Shown here: piece by piece, positions 59,245 through 64,000 of the stretch | Layout: each line of letters begins with the position of its first letter | How positions within the stretch are numbered: the stretch's first letter is position 1 | Assembly (NCBI GenBank): GCA_964017045.1 | Contig: OZ024811.1 | Location: 7,279,674-7,343,673, forward strand | DNA: 64,000 bases | Direction of reading: 5' to 3' | Origin: Omphiscola glabra | Lineage: Eukaryota > Mollusca > Gastropoda > Lymnaeidae | Translations under genes and position numbers: made by a program | The notes under the pieces: model-generated | Told to the model about the DNA's origin: nothing | Database searches by the model: none | Seen by the model: the letters and a program-made list of their open reading frames with translations, nothing else

Positions 59245-59690
59245 TTTTTGTATCCGGTTAAAAGGTGGGGTATCAGGTTAAAAAGGTGGGGTATCCGGTT
59301 AAAAAGGTGGGGTATCCGGTTAAAAAGTTGGGTATCCGGTTAAAAAGGTGGGGTATCCGGTTAAAAGGGTGGGGTATCCGGTTAAAAGGGTGGGGTATCA
59401 GGTTAAAAAGGTGGGGTATCCGGTTAAAAAGGTGGGGTATCCGGTTAAAAAGGTGGAGTATCCGGTTAAAAGGGTGGGGTATCAGGTTAAAAAGGTGGGG
59501 TATCCGGTTAAAAAGGTGGGGTATCCGGTTAAAAAGGTGGGGTATCCGGTTAAAAAGGTGGGGTATCCGGTTAAAAAGGTGGGGTATCTGGTTAAAAAGG
59601 CGAGTGTCAGGTTAGAAAGGTATGTGTGTCAGGTTAGAAAAGTATGTGTGTCAGGTTAGAAAGGTATGTGTGTCAGGTTAAAGCTGTGGC
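59245..59690. repeat. Minisatellite, 21-bp unit
   Basis: About 20 copies of ggtggggtatccggttaaaa plus one A. The right-hand copies shift to aggtatgtgtgtcaggttag. Two overlapping plus frames of about 100-116 codons are artefacts. Confidence 0.95.
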
Positions 59691-59897
59691 CGTGGCGTAC
59701 AAGGTTTAAAGGTTGGGGTCTCCAGTGGGAGGGTTGGGTATCAAGTAAAAGGGTGTCATACAAAAATCTCCTAAGCATTAATCGTCTCTCAGATTAAATA
59801 TGGAGACCAGAAGCTGAGCTTATGGATGAGAGAACTGTTTGAAGTTTCAATCTTCTTGGACTCACGTGCCTCAGGCAGGCTTAGGAATGATTACAAG

Positions 59898-59990
59898 TTC
59901 AAATGTAGCAATGAGGCTACCAATCCATAGCTCTCCTGTAACAGACATGTAGCAATGAGGCGACCAATCCATAGCTCTCCTGTAACAGAC
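59898..59990. repeat. Two-copy tandem repeat, about 45-bp unit
   Basis: Two copies of tgtagcaatgagg followed by accaatccatagctctcctg and taacaga. Confidence 0.9.
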
Positions 59991-61085
59991 TCGTCCCTCC
60001 CCTGACATTCCCTCACCATTATTTAAGAAGAATCAAAACAAGAAGACAAGCACAAGCAAGAATAATAATGATTATATAGCACGGGGGGGGGGGGGTATTT
60101 CAACAGGAAGGAATCTCATATAGAACTGGTGCAATCATATTAAAATGGTAAAATCATATTAAAATGGTGAAATCATATTAAAATGGTGAATCGTGTGTAA
60201 ATTAGAAAATCGTATAAAACTGGTGGAATCGGGGGACAACTCGTAGAATCGATTATAACCGAAGGAATTGGTTCTGTTAGTGAATTGTTATTGTCTATTA
60301 TTGAATTTATTTTTTTTTTAAATGTCAAAGTTAGTTGAGAGGTTGGTCTCTTCCCACTAGTAGCTCCATTTCCCACTGCTTATACCCAGTGCTGGATAAC
60401 TTATCTTATAATATACTTGTTTAGCAAATGGTGTATAACAACCATCTGTAGAGAAAACCTCAACACTCTATGAGTTTTGCATTCTCGACATGTCTCTCAT
60501 TCTAGTAAGAACTTGTAACAAGGGGTTAGTTTGTGAATGTTCATACATGTATCTCTGTATTTATATGGCATGCTGTGTTGTTTTGATTTTTTTTTAAAAA
60601 CGCAACTTGATATAAAGTTAGTTTGACACGCGTTCATCTTGGGATAGTCAAATTATGAGAGCACATGTTTCCAGACCATTGAATGGTCGTACAAGACCTC
60701 GTATTGGGTTTTGCAAAGGGATTTCTGTGGGCTCGCCGGCTGAAACAATGGGTTAGGAGAAGGCTAGGAGAAGGCTAGGAGAAGTAGTGACTTTTTAAAT
60801 AGTTTTATTTTTTAACGGATGTCTTAGAGTTTGAGTTACAGCTTGACTCAAGACATTTAATATATATCGCCAATTACATAATAGTGGAAATGTAAGTTTT
60901 AAAATGGTTCCTTTTCAAAGAATGTATTCTATTTCAAATCTCTTATTAAATAATATATCGTGTTAGGTTGACTTTGCTTCTATGTGATTGTGATCTGACT
61001 TGGAAACTCGTGATTAAATGTGTACTAGCTACTGAGTTTAATAATTCAGCTCACTTAACTAGATTTTTACAGGATTTATCTAATA
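59991..61085. other. Mostly unique sequence, small repeats
   Basis: G run near 60084-60096 and a short four-copy 20-bp repeat of aatcatattaaaatggtgaa type at 60133-60190. No gene recognised. Confidence 0.55.
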
Positions 61086-61152
61086 ACGACAATATGTCAT
61101 AATCTGACACAATCTGTCAAAATCTGTCATAATCTGTCCCAATCTGTCACTT
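61086..61152. repeat. Short repeat, 9-bp unit
   Basis: Six copies of aatctgtca with minor variants. Confidence 0.8.
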
Positions 61153-61659
61153 TCTAAAATTTAAAAATTAAATTAAATTGTTTTCTAAAAGTGTGCACCA
61201 GGGCAGAGTCTTGTTTACTAAAAAAATCTCACAGGATCCCGGGGGATAAAACCTAGTACTCACTCACTTTATCATTGTGCGCACTGAGACATATTCATTT
61301 ACATACAGCATTATCCTCGACCGACATTCGCATTGACAAAATTGAATTATTATATTATTTTTTATGATTATTTTGTCATATTTTCTAAGCTTCTAAAAGT
61401 AAACAATCTACTGACTGCAATTTTGTCTTCAAACAAACCAGATGTCGTGTTAAACCGACTGACAAATGGAGCAATACAAGGATCATAGTCACTATAGTCA
61501 TTCCGAGCTTTGAAAAAGGCTCATTGCATTCAATCAATTTGTTTAATGTTAGAATCAAAATGTTCTACTAAATGACAACATTAAACATGCTGTACACAGA
61601 AAACGGATCTGAATGTTAAATTCAAATCTTGGCGACAATGTGTTAGAAAAGGGAGAAAA
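61153..61659. other. Unique sequence upstream of the receptor exon
   Basis: No exon recognised. It may contain promoter or intron sequence of the receptor gene. Confidence 0.45.
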
Positions 61660-61714
61660 CAAAAGTGTATAAAAGTGTACAAAAGTGTACAAAAGTGTAC
61701 AAAAGTATACACGT
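61660..61714. repeat. Short tandem repeat aaaagtgtac
   Basis: Five copies of a 10-11-bp unit immediately upstream of the receptor exon ATG. Confidence 0.85.
61668..61675 (+). promoter_or_regulatory. Possible TATA box
   Basis: The sequence tataaaag lies 48-55 bp before the ATG at 61723. It arises inside a short tandem repeat, so it may be fortuitous. Confidence 0.22.
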
Positions 61715-61722
61715 CGGCGTAA

Positions 61723-62719
61723 GTGTATGCAATGACGTCAGGAAAATATTCATTGTCTACGCACAGCCGAATTCTGCCACAGGATGAGATTGAAGGTCAC
61801 GTCATTCATGCTCCCGATCACCCCTGTCAACAGACACGCCTCAAATGTGGGCGTGGTCTCTGTTTAAACGTCAATGATCAAAGCTACTCAACGAGTTTAA
61901 GGACAAAGCTGAAATGGGATTTGATATCCACGACTTTCTTTTACCGACTGCTTCGCTGTTTATTTCTGCTTTTGTTGATCAGCGAACCGAGCTCCGCCCA
62001 ACGAACCTGGAGGACACGAACCGTACAGTGGCCAAAGGAGGTCAGCCTCGGAGTGATACTGCCTTGGGCCTCCGTCCACCCAAATTTAGCGTCTCTCCCG
62101 TTTGTCCTCGAGAGGACACTCCCTTCCATTCAGATAGCGGTCGAGAAGATCCATAGAGATCCTCACTGGTTGCCCGGGGCCAAACTCGTAGTGAACACCA
62201 AAGACTCGAACTGCTCTGATGTCGACGGCCCTCTTGCAGCTGTCGACATGCATGACGAGCAGGGAGCCAATGTGACTTTGGGCCCCGTTTGCCCGTTTGC
62301 CTTGGCACCCACGGCCAGGTACAGCAAAGTTTGGGGCATGCCTATCGTCTCCCCGGGGGGCTGCTTCCCCAATTTCGCTTTTCACAAAAAAAGTCAATTT
62401 CCCACTCTGACGACTGTCAACGGCAACTACCACAAGCTCGCCCACGTCATGCAAGCCATATTTAACCATCTCCGATTCAACAATTTTGGCATTTTACTGC
62501 ATCTGACCCCAGTTGAAGAGTTAAACGGCCTGGCCGTTAACAGTGGCATCGACAGCCATTCTTGCAAACAACAGATCAGTTCACTTTACGAGATGTATGG
62601 CAGGATATCAAGAACCTCCAACGTGACCAGAGAACCAAAGTATAAAAATATGGATGAGCGAGTAAACAGTTTCGAAGCTATTGGGAACTATCTTAAAGAG
62701 TTGGAAAACAACTCCAGGA
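61723..62719 (+). CDS. First or early exon of a natriuretic-peptide-receptor-like / receptor guanylate cyclase ectodomain
   Basis: About 332 codons are open from the ATG at 61723 to a splice donor at 62720. Residues 1-68 are a polar extension of unknown role. Residues 70-92 form a hydrophobic segment (LLRCLFLLLLISEPSSA) that looks like a signal peptide cleaved near SSA-Q. Residues 105-330 match the ANF-receptor ligand-binding fold: VSLGVILPW, a helix with LPSIQIAVEKI, LVVNTKDSNCSD, LGPVCPFALAPTARYS, WGMPIVSPGG, then NNFGILL. Cys164 and Cys190 have the same 26-residue spacing as the first disulfide of natriuretic peptide receptors, and GPVC matches the region that binds chloride there. Asn-X-Ser/Thr sites occur at 163, 183, 300 and 330. 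The transmembrane, kinase-like and cyclase domains must lie in later exons outside the window, so a clearance-receptor or cyclase identity is undecided. The start codon is uncertain because the signal-like segment begins so late. Confidence 0.83.
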
Positions 62720-62725
62720 GTAAGT
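62720..62725 (+). other. Splice donor of the receptor exon
   Basis: The sequence gtaagt follows ccagga, a near-ideal animal donor. An in-frame stop comes just downstream (tag), consistent with intron sequence. Confidence 0.75.
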
Positions 62726-63554
62726 AGCATCGATACCGAGCTGGAAAAAATAATCGGACCGAATGAGACTTTGCTATTTGTTGTTTTTAAAAATGTCTTG
62801 ACCGAAAGGGTGAGAACTTTGGTTTTGTATTGAAAGGTAGGCCGCCGGTTCCTAGTTTTTGATAAACGAATTCGGTGATAAAAATTGTATATGACATAGT
62901 TTGGAATGCCTAGCGACAGGCTGCTGATCTATGAAAAGTTCGAAAGTAATCGTCATCGGTGAAGAATGAGGCTTTGCAAACTTTTGAATAATAATATCGA
63001 TACAGGTACATGACGACACTTGACAATTAGCTTAAATATTCAAAAACATATTTTCAACTCAAAGACAATCTGTTTGTTTTTTAACAACTAAAAACAGAGA
63101 AATTCACATGGCAAATTTAAAACGTTAAAAATGTTTGTTATAGGGCAACAGCTTTTGATTGGTCAATTCAGCTTTCGCGATAAAGTTCTTTAAAAGCAAT
63201 GTTGAAATGGCTAACACGGGACATCTTTAGTTTCGTAGTTGCAGTACTCTAGGAAGTACTTTCCCATTTCGGATTAATATCTGTAGTGGGTCTATGTGGT
63301 AGTGCCGTCGTGTGGTAGCGCCGTCGTGTGGTAGTGGAGGTTTAAATATGGCCGGTATTCTGCAAAGTCTCTTCGTCACCGATTACTTACCGCTCGTTAA
63401 CTTTAATTTATGTTTAACTTTATCAGTTTGCTGGTGTGTTTGTTTGTTGGTATGTGTCCTGTTGTTAGGCATTGCTATTGGTTTTGTTTTATTTTAAACC
63501 AATAAATATTGAAATTGAACTTTATAAATAGTTCATGTAACGATACAAGGTTCG
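62726..63554. other. Probable first intron of the receptor gene
   Basis: No second exon was recognised. A three-fold gccgtcgtgtggtag motif lies at 63300-63335. The 61-codon frame at 63312-63497 ends in an ataaatattgaaattgaac tail that could belong to a retroelement 3' end, but nothing confirms it. Confidence 0.5.
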
Positions 63555-63790
63555 AATTCTATTTTTCTCCGTCTCTCTCTCTCTCACTCTCTCTCACCCT
63601 TTTCTCTCTTTCTCCTATTTCTTCTCTCACTTTTCTCTCTATGGTCTCTTCTCATTTGTTAACTCTTATTTCTCTCTATTAATTTTCTCTCTCTCCACTC
63701 TCTCTGCCCTCGGTCTAACGCTCTTTCTCTAAACACTTAGCATCTCACACTTTTTAAACTCTTTTCTTCTCTTCCCATACTTAGAGCTTT
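63555..63790. repeat. CT-rich low-complexity tract
   Basis: Irregular tctctctctctc and cttttctctc stretches, probably intronic. Confidence 0.85.
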
Positions 63791-63884
63791 TATTTGTCCA
63801 TTGATCACTTCTCTCCAATTTCTTGATGCTTTCATCCGCTCACTACTCTCCTGTCAGCAATGTTTGCAACCCCTTAAAACAGAC

Positions 63885-64000
63885 CAACCCAAATCAAAAA
63901 ATTGCCCACACCAAATCACTGCCCAAACCAACAAATTGCCCACACCAAATCATTGTCCAACCCACAAATTGCCCACACCAAATCATTGTCCAACCCAAAA
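63885..64000. repeat. Minisatellite, about 32-bp unit, cut by window end
   Basis: Nearly four copies including aaattgcccacaccaaatca. The array continues beyond the window. Confidence 0.88.

Noticed and set aside
59245..59690. G-rich ggtggggtatccggttaaaa repeats as possible telomeric DNA
   Set aside because: The unit is 21 bp and unlike animal telomere repeats (ttaggg), and the array is internal with unique flanks.
62042..62469. Minus-strand frames opposite the receptor exon
   Set aside because: They are shadows of the conserved plus-strand ANF-receptor-type coding sequence.
63530..63565. ggttcgaattc motif like a tRNA T-loop
   Set aside because: No matching acceptor, D-arm or anticodon stem could be found upstream, and the following tract is CT-rich repeat.

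Overview
This is a eukaryotic, animal nuclear window. The best guess is a mollusc, probably a gastropod: one intron-bearing receptor exon, non-LTR retrotransposon tails with HWLP motifs, hAT and PIF/Harbinger DNA transposons, and an extreme load of minisatellites. There is no prokaryotic gene organisation, no rRNA or convincing tRNA gene, and no CRISPR array. The species assignment is inference.

Only one stretch looks like a genuine host protein-coding exon: 61723-62719 (+). It encodes a signal-sequence-like segment followed by the N-terminal part of an ANF-receptor-type ligand-binding domain, as in natriuretic peptide receptors and receptor guanylate cyclases. It ends at a good splice donor. 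No downstream exon is visible before the window ends, so the 62 kb before it appear to be intergenic or intronic DNA.

The rest is repeats. I count about 60 separate minisatellites with unit lengths from about 9 to 60 bp, nearly every one with its own unit. By a rough hand sum they cover about 19 kb, near 30 percent of the window. The largest are a 27-bp array (2065-4555), a 45-bp array (22186-23964), a 49-bp array (37453-38556), adjoining 26-bp and 36-bp arrays (19152-20815) and a G-rich array (51430-52250). Most long open frames in the window are by-products of these arrays and should not be read as genes.

Mobile elements are: a composite 4.1-kb PIF/Harbinger element (8632-12705) with 146-bp inverted termini, decayed transposase and MADF genes, sitting next to a LINE remnant; two LINE 3' ends (25764-26534 and 45010-45576); and at least four hAT-type elements. 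One of these (42236-42431) resembles the SPIN/OposCharlie/URR1 elements of vertebrates, one (50269-50610) sits inside a minisatellite with a perfect 8-bp target duplication, and one (54448-55892) carries three minisatellites between its termini.

The most informative structure is an old local duplication (about 24884-26930 and 29626-30525). The second copy preserves both the empty site of a LINE insertion and a single-copy version of the unit that became a 13-copy minisatellite in the first copy. With a LINE 3' hairpin amplified into an array, this gives two traceable births of minisatellites. All repeat boundaries and copy numbers were read by eye and are approximate.
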